A DNA stretch of 53,383 nt from Gammaproteobacteria bacterium (GTDB lineage: Bacteria > Pseudomonadota > Gammaproteobacteria > Steroidobacterales > Steroidobacteraceae). Within the stretch, counting starts at the first letter, position 1. Every line of letters starts with the position of its first letter. Shown one piece after another: positions 16,131 to 25,193 of the stretch. A program made the position numbers and the translations under genes. Below the pieces are notes generated by a model. That model was not told where the DNA came from and ran no database searches. It saw only the letters and a program-made list of their open reading frames with translations. The stretch lies in NCBI GenBank assembly GCA_025355165.1, contig JANYAD010000119.1, positions 1-53,383 on the forward strand. Direction: 5' to 3'.

Positions 16131-18262
16131 CCCCCCCGGCTTTTGTGCAGAGCAGTACTGGGCCAGGCGGCATGCCCCCCGAAGCGCCGATGCCTATGCC
16201 CGCGCAGGACCTGCGCTACAAGCCTTGGCGGGAGTCGGGACATCTCATTTCAGCCGCGGTACTGTATGCGCGTTTCATTCTGATCTCCGTCACCATCGGC
16301 GTCACCACGTATGGCGTGTATCAGATGCTGCAAGTGGTGCGCTTTGCCAGCATGACTTTCTTGCAAGGCACGATGATTTTTTTCTTTGCGATCTCCTTGG
16401 GCTGGATAGCATTTGCGGCAGGCTCGGTACTGGCGGGCGCTGCGAAACGCCGCGAACCGATCCTCTCGGATAAGTCCGGGGTTGGCGCATCGCTCACCGC
16501 ACTGGTCATGCCGATCTACAATGAAGACCCAGCCCGCACCGCGGCAGGGTTGCAGGCCATGGGTGAGGCACTTCAACATCTTGATGTCCACCACGGCTTC
16601 GAAATCGTCATCTTGTCCGATTCCACGAATGCAGATTCCTGGATTCGCGAAACTTTGGCCGTGGCCCGATTGCGCGGCGCGTTGCGCACCATCATGCCGG
16701 TTTGGTATCGGCGACGTTGGCTCAACATAGCCCGCAAATCCGGCAATGTAGAGGACTTCGTGTTGCGTTGGGGGGGGCGCTACGATCACATGATCGTGCT
16801 CGATGCGGACAGCCTCATCGAAGCGCCGACTTTGCATCGACTGGTGCTGGCCATGAGGGCGGATCCAAGATTAGGAATTCTGCAGACGGCGCCGCAGCTC
16901 ATCGGGGCGAAAACTTTCTTTGCACGGCTGCAACAGTTCGCATCCTGCGTCTATGGCCCCGTGATCACGCACGGATTGGCGGCCTGGTCCGGTGATAGCG
17001 GCAATTACTGGGGACATAATGCCATCATCCGCGTGCGCGCCTTCGCGCAATACTGCGGCTTGCCCAAGCTCCAAGGACGTAAACCTTTCGGCGGCTTCGT
17101 GCTGTCGCATGATTTTGTCGAAGCCGCTCTCATGCGCCGTGGCGGCTGGAAGGTTCGACTGACTGCTGAATATGGCGGCTCGTGGGAGGAGTCTCCGCCA
17201 ACCTTGATTGACATCGCCGTCCGCGACCGCCGCTGGGCGCAAGGCAACTTGCAGCACATGAAAATCATCGGCAGCGCGGGCCTGCGTTTCATCAGCCGCA
17301 TGCACCTGGGCGTCGGCATCATGAGCTATTTATCCTCGCCGCTCTGGCTGGTGATGATCGGCATCGGCTTTGCGCTCGCGGTTCAGTCGCGTCTGATTCG
17401 GCCCGAGTACTTCAGCCATGATTTTCAATTATTCCCAACGTGGCCGCGTTTCGATGTGACTCTTATGATGGCGTTGTTCTGGTTCAGCATGGTGGTGCTG
17501 TTGATCCCCAAAATGATCGGCCTGATTCGCGCGCTTCTCTCCAGGAGCATTCGGCGCGGTGCCGGCGGCGTGATCGGTGTTGCCGCGGGTGTTCTTCTGG
17601 AGGCCGTGCTGTCGGCCCTCTACGCCCCCATACTCATGATTGTTCAATCGCGCCACGTCTTAGAGGTATTCATGGGGCGTGACTCCGGATGGAAGCCGCA
17701 GCGTCGCGACTCGGGCGGCACCTCGTGGGCGGATGCCTGGCACTTTCATCGGCGTCACATGGCCCTAAGCTGCGTTACGGCCGTCATCGTCTATTTCATC
17801 TCCCCGCCTCTGCTCGCCTGGGTCTCGCCGGCGTTGCTCGGGTTATTTCTGGCGGTTCCCTTGTCTCGCTTGAGCGGCAGCGAGGGCTTGGGTAAATTTT
17901 TATCGCGCTTCGGGCTGCTGCGAACCCCGGAAGAAGCCGATACCCCTGCTCTGGTCAAGCGGCGCGAGGAGCTCGAGCGAATCAGCGAAGCGCTGCCTAG
18001 CGATGGCTTGCGCTACCTGGCCCGGCATCGCGAAGCGCGCGATGCCCACATCAATGAGAATCTGCCGCGCCCTGCCGACCCGCGCGGTCAGCCTGATCCG
18101 CATGTTTTCACCGCAGCACAGAAACTGGCGGATGCCAGATCGTTGGATGAGGCCTTGCAGTGGCTGACGCCGACAGAACGTGTCGAAGTAGCCGGCGTCA
18201 CACGCTTTCTCAACCAGCTCGCGCTGCTTCCCGATTCCGCCCAACCCTCATCCTCCATTTAG
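16115..18262 (+). CDS. opgH: Glucan glucosyltransferase OpgH (N-terminally short)
   Basis: 715 residues of the inner-membrane family 2 glucosyltransferase that polymerises UDP-glucose into the osmoregulated periplasmic glucan backbone. The glycosyltransferase motifs are SDS (168-170), DADS (230-233), SHDFVEA (331-337) and RDRRWAQGN (370-378). Two membrane helices precede the catalytic domain (about 48-70 and 82-107) and several follow (from about 395). Escherichia coli OpgH is about 847 residues with a long cytoplasmic N-terminus that binds FtsZ; here only about 45 residues precede the first helix, so that function is probably missing. The start overlaps opgG and opgD follows after 12 bases. 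Confidence 0.94.
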   Translation: MDVQLTPPAFVQSSTGPGGMPPEAPMPMPAQDLRYKPWRESGHLISAAVLYARFILISVTIGVTTYGVYQMLQVVRFASMTFLQGTMIFFFAISLGWIAFAAGSVLAGAAKRREPILSDKSGVGASLTALVMPIYNEDPARTAAGLQAMGEALQHLDVHHGFEIVILSDSTNADSWIRETLAVARLRGALRTIMPVWYRRRWLNIARKSGNVEDFVLRWGGRYDHMIVLDADSLIEAPTLHRLVLAMRADPRLGILQTAPQLIGAKTFFARLQQFASCVYGPVITHGLAAWSGDSGNYWGHNAIIRVRAFAQYCGLPKLQGRKPFGGFVLSHDFVEAALMRRGGWKVRLTAEYGGSWEESPPTLIDIAVRDRRWAQGNLQHMKIIGSAGLRFISRMHLGVGIMSYLSSPLWLVMIGIGFALAVQSRLIRPEYFSHDFQLFPTWPRFDVTLMMALFWFSMVVLLIPKMIGLIRALLSRSIRRGAGGVIGVAAGVLLEAVLSALYAPILMIVQSRHVLEVFMGRDSGWKPQRRDSGGTSWADAWHFHRRHMALSCVTAVIVYFISPPLLAWVSPALLGLFLAVPLSRLSGSEGLGKFLSRFGLLRTPEEADTPALVKRREELERISEALPSDGLRYLARHREARDAHINENLPRPADPRGQPDPHVFTAAQKLADARSLDEALQWLTPTERVEVAGVTRFLNQLALLPDSAQPSSSI

Positions 18263-18274
18263 GATTGCAAACTT

Positions 18275-19894
18275 ATGGTTCATCGACGCGACATTTTAAA
18301 GACTGCGGTTGCGCTAACCGCTGCGCAACTGCCCTCCGCCAAGCTGGCAGGCGCTGCGGCGCCGGCACAAGCCGCAGCTACAGGCACGGGAACTGGGAAG
18401 CCATTCGACTTTGCGTGGCTCAAAGGCCAAGCACGCTTTCTCGCCAGCAGCGCCTATCAAGCCTCCAAAGAAACGTTGCCCTCGACAATGGCCACGCTCA
18501 GCTACGATCAATACCAATCCTTAAGATTTCGCAGCGAACACTCGCTGTGGGGCGATGCAGGACTGATGTTCCGCTTGCAGTTCTTCCCGGTCGGCCGCGG
18601 TTTTTCGCAGGCCGTGCACATGTACGAAGTCAGTGATGGGCAGGCGCGCGAGATCGTTTACGACCCATCTATGTTCGAGTTCGACAAGGCCGGCATCGAT
18701 CCTGGCGTGATGCGTGACAAGGCCGGCTTCGCCGGATTTCGCGTGCAGTTCGTAACAGACTGGAGGGCTGATGTGGCCGCCTTCCTCGGCGCGGCGTACT
18801 TCAGGGCGGTCGGAGGCGATACGCGCCAGTATGGATTGTCCGCCCGTGCCCTGGCGGTGGATACCGCCTATCCGCGACCCGAGGAATTTCCTCACTTCAC
18901 CTCTTTTTGGTTCGAGCGGCCGGCCAAAGGACAAAGCACATTGACTTTGCATGCCCTCATGGACTCGCCCAGCGTTGCAGGTGCACTGCGTTTCCAGATT
19001 GCGCCGGGCGGCTCGCTGTTGATGGACATCGATTCGGCGCTGTATCCGAGAAAGCCGATTGATCGATTGGGCATCGCACCGCTCACCAGCATGTTTTTCT
19101 ACGGCGAGAACGATCGGCGGGCCGCCAATGATTGGCGGCCGGAGATCCATGACTCCGACGGTCTGTCGATGTTGACCGGTGCCGGCGAATGGATCTGGCG
19201 ACCGTTGGTCAATCCGGCGCAAAATCATTTGAACTCGTTCTTCGATGAAAACCCGCGAGGCTTCGGTTTACTGCAGCGGGACCGCAATTGGGATCACTAC
19301 CAAGATGACGGTGTGTACTACGACCGGCGGCCCAGCCTTTGGGTCGAGCCCAAACCCAGCAGTCATGGCGGTTGGGGCAAAGGCGCGGTGCAATTATTTG
19401 AGATCCCCTCGGTTGACGAAACTTTCGACAACATCGTGGCTTTTTGGAATCCAGCCGACAAAACGAAGGCCGGCGATGAGTTGCTTTACAGCTACAGGCT
19501 CCATTGGGGCACCCGTATGCCGTATGAGTCGCCCCTGGCGCAGACCATCGCCACCCGAACCGGCATCGGCGGCGGTGTCGGACAAAAGCGCCAATTCTTT
19601 TCGTGGCATTTTACCGTGGACTTTTCCGGCGGTGAACTCGGTGCACTGTCGAGGAGCGCCAATGTTGAAGCCGTCATTACCGCCTCGAAGGGCAGCTACG
19701 AGCGCGTCACCGTGCATTATGTCGAGGAGTTTAAAGGCTATCGCGCATTTTTCGACGTGCGCCCGCCGGAGGACAGCAACGAGGCAATCGATCTACGCCT
19801 GTACTTGCGCATCGATGGCAGGCCGCTGACTGAAACTTGGATTTATCAATGGACGCCCCCGCCGGTGAAGGAGCGCAAGGCGTTCCTAGGCTAG
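18275..19894 (+). CDS. opgD: Periplasmic glucan biosynthesis protein OpgD, Tat-exported
   Basis: 539 residues. The N-terminus has a twin-arginine signal (HRRDILKTAVAL, residues 3-14), as in OpgD, and a cleavage region rich in Ala near residue 35. The mature part is homologous to OpgG: FDFAWLKGQARFLA, YDQYQSLRFR, LTSMFFYGEN, RPEIHDSDGL and WIYQW at the end. OpgD acts in the periplasm on glucan structure after OpgG/OpgH. All three genes lie in one plus-strand operon, which converges on the RskA-like gene with 17 bases between stops. Confidence 0.9.
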   Translation: MVHRRDILKTAVALTAAQLPSAKLAGAAAPAQAAATGTGTGKPFDFAWLKGQARFLASSAYQASKETLPSTMATLSYDQYQSLRFRSEHSLWGDAGLMFRLQFFPVGRGFSQAVHMYEVSDGQAREIVYDPSMFEFDKAGIDPGVMRDKAGFAGFRVQFVTDWRADVAAFLGAAYFRAVGGDTRQYGLSARALAVDTAYPRPEEFPHFTSFWFERPAKGQSTLTLHALMDSPSVAGALRFQIAPGGSLLMDIDSALYPRKPIDRLGIAPLTSMFFYGENDRRAANDWRPEIHDSDGLSMLTGAGEWIWRPLVNPAQNHLNSFFDENPRGFGLLQRDRNWDHYQDDGVYYDRRPSLWVEPKPSSHGGWGKGAVQLFEIPSVDETFDNIVAFWNPADKTKAGDELLYSYRLHWGTRMPYESPLAQTIATRTGIGGGVGQKRQFFSWHFTVDFSGGELGALSRSANVEAVITASKGSYERVTVHYVEEFKGYRAFFDVRPPEDSNEAIDLRLYLRIDGRPLTETWIYQWTPPPVKERKAFLG

Positions 19895-19911
19895 AGGTGG
19901 GACTCGCTTAA

Positions 19912-20790
19912 TCAGCCGGTTGCGCCGAGCGCAATGACGTGTTCCCGGCCGGAAACCACGACGCCACCCGGCTTCTCGACGGTTACGGCAAAGGCAGCCG
20001 GCTTGTGTACCATAAGTGCGGCTCGCACCGGGATCACGACTTCGCTGCCGTTGGCCGGCACATCAAACACCCCGCCATCCACCGGATAGCGTTTGTCGCG
20101 GCCCGCATCAAAAATCCAAATTTGATACTGATGCACGGCTGGGTCGTTCGGCTGTAGCCCGGTGAAGTGCATGAAGCCGCGCTGGGTGGCCGGGTCCCAC
20201 ACCACATCGCCTTGAATACCCGCCCCGGCGGGATCCTTGGTTGCCGCCAAGGTAATTTTCAGTGAATCGGACTTTGCGAGTAGCGCCGCGCGTTGCTCTT
20301 CCGGGGTCGGCGGTACCGGCGGTTCAATCGCCTTTATCGCGGGAGCCGGAACCACTTGTACCACCGGCGGGATGGGCGCCGGTGGTGCGGGCGATCGCAG
20401 CCAACCGAAAACGGCCAGCACCAAGCAAGCCGCAGCCGCCAACCAGCCATAGGCGCCATACCGAGGTGCGCGAGCCGCCGGCAACTTGGCCGTGGCGTCA
20501 CGAACCTTGGTCAAGTCGACAACGTTACTGGCCGATGCAAAGTGTTGCGCAGCCTGACGAGCCAATCCTTCAGCCAAGGCAGGCGGAATAGGCGGCTGCG
20601 CGCCGCTCCCCGCCAGGGTCACGGCCGCAGCCGCGCGCTCGAGGTCGCGTGTGTAGGCGCTTGCCACTGCGTTGTCCATCACGTCGAGCGCCCGTTGCTC
20701 AGCCGGCGACAAGCCCTCGGTGACCTGCTTGATAAGCAAATCCAGCATGGCTTCGTCGGGCTGACCTTGAGGACGTGTTTCTGTCATCAC
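19912..20790 (-). CDS. RskA-like anti-sigma factor
   Basis: 292 residues. A cytoplasmic N-terminus with the anti-sigma pattern (EGLSPAEQRALDVMD, about residues 25-39) precedes one membrane helix (113-131), a Pro-rich linker and a periplasmic RskA C-terminal domain (GDVVWDPATQRGFMHFTGL; YQIWIFDAG; FAVTVEKPGG). RskA-type proteins hold an ECF sigma factor at the membrane until they are cut or change shape. No zinc-binding HxxxCxxC motif is visible. The start is a GTG at 20790 overlapping the sigma gene's stop (GTGA); an ATG three bases on is the alternative. Confidence 0.88.
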   Translation of the reverse strand: MMTETRPQGQPDEAMLDLLIKQVTEGLSPAEQRALDVMDNAVASAYTRDLERAAAAVTLAGSGAQPPIPPALAEGLARQAAQHFASASNVVDLTKVRDATAKLPAARAPRYGAYGWLAAAACLVLAVFGWLRSPAPPAPIPPVVQVVPAPAIKAIEPPVPPTPEEQRAALLAKSDSLKITLAATKDPAGAGIQGDVVWDPATQRGFMHFTGLQPNDPAVHQYQIWIFDAGRDKRYPVDGGVFDVPANGSEVVIPVRAALMVHKPAAFAVTVEKPGGVVVSGREHVIALGATG

Positions 20791-21341
20791 ACCCTCACCG
20801 AGACGCCTTCCGCATCCAGGTTCATGTATTCGCGCACCTTTATCAAACCCCTGCGCATAAATGATTTCACCGTGCCCAATGGCATACTTAGACGAGCCGC
20901 GATTTCCGACTGGCTCAATCCGTGCAATAAACCTAATTCCAATACCTGCCGCTGTTCAGGACGCAGCTCCGCCAGTGCTCGCGTGGCCTGCTCGGCCTCA
21001 ACGGAGGTCTCCGAGGCCGTGCCGGGATCGGCCCATGCAACGGTTTCCAACATTTCCACAGGATCCATCGGCGGTTCCGCGCTCGTTTTACGCAACCGGT
21101 CGATCAAACGGCGGCGCGCGATCATCGCGATGAACACTTTGTCGGAACCCTGAGATGCGTCGAACCGGCCGGCACTACGCCAGATATCTAGAAAGATTTC
21201 CTGGGTTGCATCCTCGGCATCCGACGGCGTGCGCGAAAGCCGGCGCGCAATACTCCAAACCAACGGACCGTATTGGTCGATGCACTCCCGCACGGCGGCG
21301 GAATCGCCGCTTGCAATGCGTTGGAGCATGGACGGATCCAT
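20787..21341 (-). CDS. ECF sigma factor paired with an RskA-like anti-sigma
   Basis: 184 residues with region 2 (PSDAEDATQEIFLDIWRSAGRFD, about residues 39-61) and region 4 (LRPEQRQVLELGLLHGLSQSEIA, about 126-148, then PLGTVKSFMRRGL). The pairing with a downstream RskA-like gene and the sequence style place it near the SigK/ECF19-type group; this is inference. A matching promoter is visible upstream (21362-21388). Targets are unknown; the convergent opg operon is a neighbour only. Confidence 0.92.
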   Translation of the reverse strand: MDPSMLQRIASGDSAAVRECIDQYGPLVWSIARRLSRTPSDAEDATQEIFLDIWRSAGRFDASQGSDKVFIAMIARRRLIDRLRKTSAEPPMDPVEMLETVAWADPGTASETSVEAEQATRALAELRPEQRQVLELGLLHGLSQSEIAARLSMPLGTVKSFMRRGLIKVREYMNLDAEGVSVRV

Positions 21342-21361
21342 TAATTGCCTACTAAGCTTAT

Positions 21362-21388
21362 TATTCGCAGCAAGTGCACGGCCGGATT
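21362..21388 (-). promoter_or_regulatory. Candidate autoregulated ECF promoter
   Basis: On the minus strand AATCC (21388-21384), a 16-base spacer and CGAATA (21367-21362) precede the sigma gene by about 20 bases. This resembles the SigK-type consensus (a CATCC-like -35 and a CGAATA -10). It would give a leader of about 14 bases. The fit to the RskA pairing suggests the sigma factor drives its own operon. Confidence 0.45.
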
Positions 21389-21451
21389 CAACTTGGGAAT
21401 GGGGCAGAAGTCCGGCATGATAATGGTAAATGGGCGCGCTAGGGAGATCTC

Positions 21452-21676
21452 ATGGAGCAGAATGCAATCCGGGAAATCTGGTGGTTCAGAGCCGCGGTGG
21501 GCGTGCTGACCCTGCTCAGCGGAATAGCGCTATTCGCCGTGTCTGGCTTAAGTATTCACACCTTTGTGTCAGGGCTGGTCGCATTCTTATGCCTGATGGG
21601 CCTCGAGCGCCTATTTTCGGGGTTGCTGGGCATGATCGTCGTGCTGCTGCACGCGCGCCGCCCAACCCGCACCTGA
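21452..21676 (+). CDS. Small membrane protein
   Basis: 74 residues with two hydrophobic helices (about 11-31 and 34-58) and a basic end (LHARRPTRT). An AGGGAG site lies six bases before the ATG, which supports translation. No family is recognised. It is divergent from the ECF sigma gene, so the sigma-dependent region could also affect it, and it converges on the gene at 21687. Confidence 0.5.
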   Translation: MEQNAIREIWWFRAAVGVLTLLSGIALFAVSGLSIHTFVSGLVAFLCLMGLERLFSGLLGMIVVLLHARRPTRT

Positions 21677-21686
21677 AATGGCGGCT

Positions 21687-22376
21687 CTAGAACTTGAGCA
21701 GCCGCAATTTTTGCGTATCGCCGAGCGGCCGCCGCAGCTCGCTCTCACGACGCACGTGCGAGGTGGACTGCTTGGGATTCAATATCACCCAACGCCATTC
21801 CGTCAGCTGGTGTTTGAGCAGCGGCAGGAGCGCGGGCTCGGATTCTGAGGGCTCCTCGTGCGGCATCAACGTCGAGCAGTACAATTCAAAATATTCGGTG
21901 TACAGCGATTCGTATTGTTGCATGGGATCGAGAAACGCTGGGTCACGCACGAGATCCGTGCCGAGATGGCTGGCGCATAAGTAGCTGCCGGCTTTGCGCA
22001 CATAGGTCGTGTGCTCGGCTACCACCGCGTGTTCGTAGACCAGTGTGCGATGAAAGTGCGCCAAAATCCGGGCGCGTGCCCTGCCGCGCAGATTGTGCTT
22101 CTTCAAATATTCGAACAAAGCCTTGCCATGAATCAGCCGAAGCGAGGCATGCCTGAGCGCCGCCGCTTGATTACGCAGAGCCACGAAGTCGGCGACCTGG
22201 CGCATGAGGCCGGAATGCTCGAGTTCCCACGCAGACCACGCACCGGGCGTCGCTAAAATGCGCTGCGCCACCAAATGTTCCTGCGGATCACGGCTGCGTA
22301 AGGCGCCTTCGATCCGGTCCGTGGATTCGCGCATGAGTCTTGCATGCGTGAACGCGCTGCGTTGCACCAGTTCCAT
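21687..22376 (-). CDS. Unrecognised alpha-helical protein downstream of ispA
   Basis: 229 residues, no signal peptide or membrane helix. The sequence is mostly helical and rich in Arg, His and Leu, with conserved-looking aromatic/charged stretches (ALFEYLKKHNLRGRARARI, YEHAVVAEHTTYVRK, YTEYFELYCSTLM). I do not recognise the family. It is 119 bases after ispA in the same direction, so it may be the last gene of the hopanoid operon or have its own promoter. Confidence 0.65.
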   Translation of the reverse strand: MELVQRSAFTHARLMRESTDRIEGALRSRDPQEHLVAQRILATPGAWSAWELEHSGLMRQVADFVALRNQAAALRHASLRLIHGKALFEYLKKHNLRGRARARILAHFHRTLVYEHAVVAEHTTYVRKAGSYLCASHLGTDLVRDPAFLDPMQQYESLYTEYFELYCSTLMPHEEPSESEPALLPLLKHQLTEWRWVILNPKQSTSHVRRESELRRPLGDTQKLRLLKF

Positions 22377-22495
22377 CCCCCAGCGCCATCTAAATGTGCG
22401 CCTTGAATATGTTGAATCAGTAGCTTAGGCCTTTATACGCTAAATAACCAAAGTCGCTATCGGGCGACGCCGACCCGGCCGGATGTAGGACAGTA

Positions 22496-23428
22496 TTAGT
22501 ATTGGCGCGAGAGGAGCCAATGCGCGAGGGAACGCAACGTTTCTGCTCTTTGGCCAAAAGGCGCGAGCGCCTGAATCGCCTGATTGTGCAACAGCCGCAC
22601 CCGCTGCTGGGATGCGGATATGCCAATGACCGCAGGATAAGTAGGCTTTTCGCGCTCGCTATCGGCCCCGGTCGCCTTACCCAGGGTCGAGGCGTCGCCC
22701 GTGACATCCAGCAAGTCGTCCTGGATCTGGAATGCGAGACCCACCGCATTCGCAAATCGCGACAACCCGTTGTACAGGTTCGGATCAAGCGCCGGCGAGC
22801 ACTCTGCCGCCATCAGCACGCTGGCGCGGATCACCGCGCCGGTCTTGCGCGCGTGCATATCTTCCACTTGCCCGATCTCGAGCCGCAGCCCTTGCACGGC
22901 CAGATCGATCGCCTGGCCTCCGGCCATGCCGAGGGTGCCGATCGCCTGCGCCAGCATGTCGATGAGGCGCAGCCTCACGGCGGCAGACGCCGACAACTGC
23001 GGATCGCACGCCAGCAGCTCGAAAGCCAAAGGTTGTAGTGCGTCTCCTACCAGAAGCGCGGTGGCCTCATCGTATGCCCTGTGGCAGGTAGGCCGACCGC
23101 GACGTAGATCGTCATTGTCCATGGCCGGCAAATCGTCGTGAACCAGGGAATAGACGTGCACCAGTTCAATAGCGCACGCCACTGCCAGTACCTCGTCTTC
23201 GCAAAGTCCCACGGCCCGGGCGGTAGCGAACACCAAGGCCGGGCGGATCCGTTTCCCACCCCCGAGAACGCTGTAGCGCATCGCTTCGTGCAAGCGCCCC
23301 GGCACCACATGCGCTTCCGGAAGCCTTGCCGCCAGTGCGCCTTCCATGCGAAGGCGCCAGCTTTCCAGCTGCGCGCCGAAGTCCTCAATATCATCTTGTC
23401 GTATGCGCCGATCAGCTGGCTCGTTCAC
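22496..23428 (-). CDS. ispA: Farnesyl diphosphate synthase (polyprenyl synthetase)
   Basis: 310 residues. The first Asp-rich motif DDLPAMD (98-104) has the two-residue insert typical of bacterial farnesyl diphosphate synthases; the second is QIQDDLLDVTGD near residue 235. GGGKRIRPAL (57-66) binds isopentenyl diphosphate. It condenses IPP with DMAPP and geranyl diphosphate to make the C15 substrate for the squalene synthase in the same operon. The GTG start at 23428 overlaps the hpnH stop (GTGA), indicating coupled translation. Confidence 0.93.
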   Translation of the reverse strand: MNEPADRRIRQDDIEDFGAQLESWRLRMEGALAARLPEAHVVPGRLHEAMRYSVLGGGKRIRPALVFATARAVGLCEDEVLAVACAIELVHVYSLVHDDLPAMDNDDLRRGRPTCHRAYDEATALLVGDALQPLAFELLACDPQLSASAAVRLRLIDMLAQAIGTLGMAGGQAIDLAVQGLRLEIGQVEDMHARKTGAVIRASVLMAAECSPALDPNLYNGLSRFANAVGLAFQIQDDLLDVTGDASTLGKATGADSEREKPTYPAVIGISASQQRVRLLHNQAIQALAPFGQRAETLRSLAHWLLSRQY

Positions 23429-24561
23429 GGCCCTCGGCTCACGCGCTTGATGTCACTGACCGGTATTGCAGTCACAGCAGCGAAGCGCGCACCGCCATCG
23501 GTATATTCGAAGGGCAGCTCCGGTGCCATCGGTCCCGCTACGCGAGGCCCTCGCAAAGATGTAAGCAGCGCCTTGATAGGATTACTGAAAGCATCGTTGA
23601 CCGCTGTTCCTTCAAAGCCGCAGTGCGCCATGCAGTTATCGCATCGCGGGTTTTTGCCGACGCCATATTTTTCCCACTCGGTGTCCTCGATCAGGGTCTT
23701 GTAAGTCGGGGCATACCCCTCGTCGGACAACAGATAGCAGGGCTTCTGCCAGCCGAAAATGTTGTAAGTCGGATTGCTCCACGGCGTGCATTGATAGGTT
23801 TGATTCCCGGCCAAGAAATCCAGGAACAAAGCCGAGTGGTTGAATGACCACGCCGGCTTGCCGGACGGGCGGCGTTGCCGACTGAAAATATTGCGGAACA
23901 GCTGCTTGCTGGCATTGCGTCCGAGAAATACATCTTGGCGCGGCGCATGGTGATAGCTGTAGCCGGGGGATACGGTGATGCCTTCCACGCCCAGTTCCAT
24001 CGCCGTGTCAAAAAATTCGGCCACATCATCGGGGTCTTCCCCATTGAACAGCGTGCAGTTCACGGTCACCCGAAAGCCCTTGTCCCGCGCCAATTTGATC
24101 GCGGCTACCGCCTTTTCGAAGACACCTTCCTGGCACACAGACTCATCGTGGCGATCTTTATTGCCATCAAGGTGAATCGAAAAAGTCAGGTAGGTCGAGG
24201 GTTTGTATTCATCAATGTGCTTCGACAGCAATATCGCGTTGGTGCACAGGTAAACGAATTTCTTCCGGGCGACGATGCCTGCGACGATTTGGGGCATTTC
24301 CTTGTGAATCAGAGGTTCGCCGCCTGGAATGGAAATGATCGGCGCACCGCACTCATCGACCGCACGCAACGCATCTTCGAGGCCGACGCGCTTTTGAAGG
24401 ATTTCCTTCGGGTAGTCGATCTTGCCGCAACCGGAGCAGGCCAAATTACATTGGAACAACGGCTCTAACATCAAAACCAGCGGATAACGCTTGTCGCCGC
24501 TGAGCTTGCGCCCGGCGATATAACGCGCGACCTTGTACATTTGCAGAAGGGGTATAGCCAT
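23425..24561 (-). CDS. hpnH: Adenosyl-hopene transferase HpnH (radical SAM)
   Basis: 378 residues. The radical-SAM cluster CNLACSGC (C38, C42, C45) follows LVLMLEPLFQ, as in HpnH. GGEPLIH and a C-terminal region with CxxCxxHC-like cysteines (NPRCDNCMAHCGFEG) also fit. HpnH joins a 5'-deoxyadenosyl group to diploptene to give adenosylhopane, the first step of the C35 bacteriohopanepolyol side chain. It starts four bases after idi ends and overlaps ispA. Confidence 0.96.
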   Translation of the reverse strand: MAIPLLQMYKVARYIAGRKLSGDKRYPLVLMLEPLFQCNLACSGCGKIDYPKEILQKRVGLEDALRAVDECGAPIISIPGGEPLIHKEMPQIVAGIVARKKFVYLCTNAILLSKHIDEYKPSTYLTFSIHLDGNKDRHDESVCQEGVFEKAVAAIKLARDKGFRVTVNCTLFNGEDPDDVAEFFDTAMELGVEGITVSPGYSYHHAPRQDVFLGRNASKQLFRNIFSRQRRPSGKPAWSFNHSALFLDFLAGNQTYQCTPWSNPTYNIFGWQKPCYLLSDEGYAPTYKTLIEDTEWEKYGVGKNPRCDNCMAHCGFEGTAVNDAFSNPIKALLTSLRGPRVAGPMAPELPFEYTDGGARFAAVTAIPVSDIKRVSRGP

Positions 24562-24565
24562 ATCG

Positions 24566-25120
24566 CTATATTACCAGCAGCGCCTGGCGATGGTCGCGCC
24601 AGATTCGTGACCATTCGAGCATGAACCAAGGCGTAAAAGTTCTAGCGCCATGGTGGGCGATTTCCTGCTGCAGGGCTTGCGGGGCAATCCAACGCCAATT
24701 GAGGATTTCTTGCGGATTTGCCCTAATGGGCTCGCCGCTTCGCCCTACAAACACGGAACACAGCTCATTTTCCGCCCCAGTCGCGTCGAATTGGGCTTGA
24801 TATTGGAATTTGAACAGAAAACTTAACGGACAGCCTATGCCCAACTCCTCGCGCAAACGACGTTCTGTGGCAATCTCCATGGACTCATTTCCACGCGGGT
24901 GGCTGCAACAACTATTGGACCAGTACATCGGCCACAACCGCTTGGCTGCTGCGCGCTGCTGAATCAACAATTCGCCGCTGTCATTAAAAATCAGTAATGA
25001 AAAGGCGCGATGCAGGATCCCACGCCCCTCGTGACATAAGTTTTTATTCAAAAAGCCCAAGCCGCGATCATCCTCATCGACCAGGATCAGCGCGTCGGGA
25101 TCGGCCGAAACATTAATCAT
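24566..25120 (-). CDS. idi: Isopentenyl-diphosphate delta-isomerase, type 1
   Basis: 184 residues with the Nudix-like type 1 fold. Key stretches are HRAFSLLIFNDSGELLIQQRA, the catalytic-Cys region WSNSCCSHPRGNE (about residues 67-79) and ERRLREELGI. It interconverts IPP and DMAPP, balancing the precursors for IspA. Presence inside the hopanoid operon makes a dedicated supply role likely. There are 73 bases between hpnA and idi, so an internal promoter is possible. Confidence 0.93.
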   Translation of the reverse strand: MINVSADPDALILVDEDDRGLGFLNKNLCHEGRGILHRAFSLLIFNDSGELLIQQRAAAKRLWPMYWSNSCCSHPRGNESMEIATERRLREELGIGCPLSFLFKFQYQAQFDATGAENELCSVFVGRSGEPIRANPQEILNWRWIAPQALQQEIAHHGARTFTPWFMLEWSRIWRDHRQALLVI

Positions 25121-25193
25121 CTAATCCTCGAATTACAGATGAGAGCGCAAAGTAAGCTTCTTGAGAATCATAGCGGCTCGGGGTAACGCTGCC

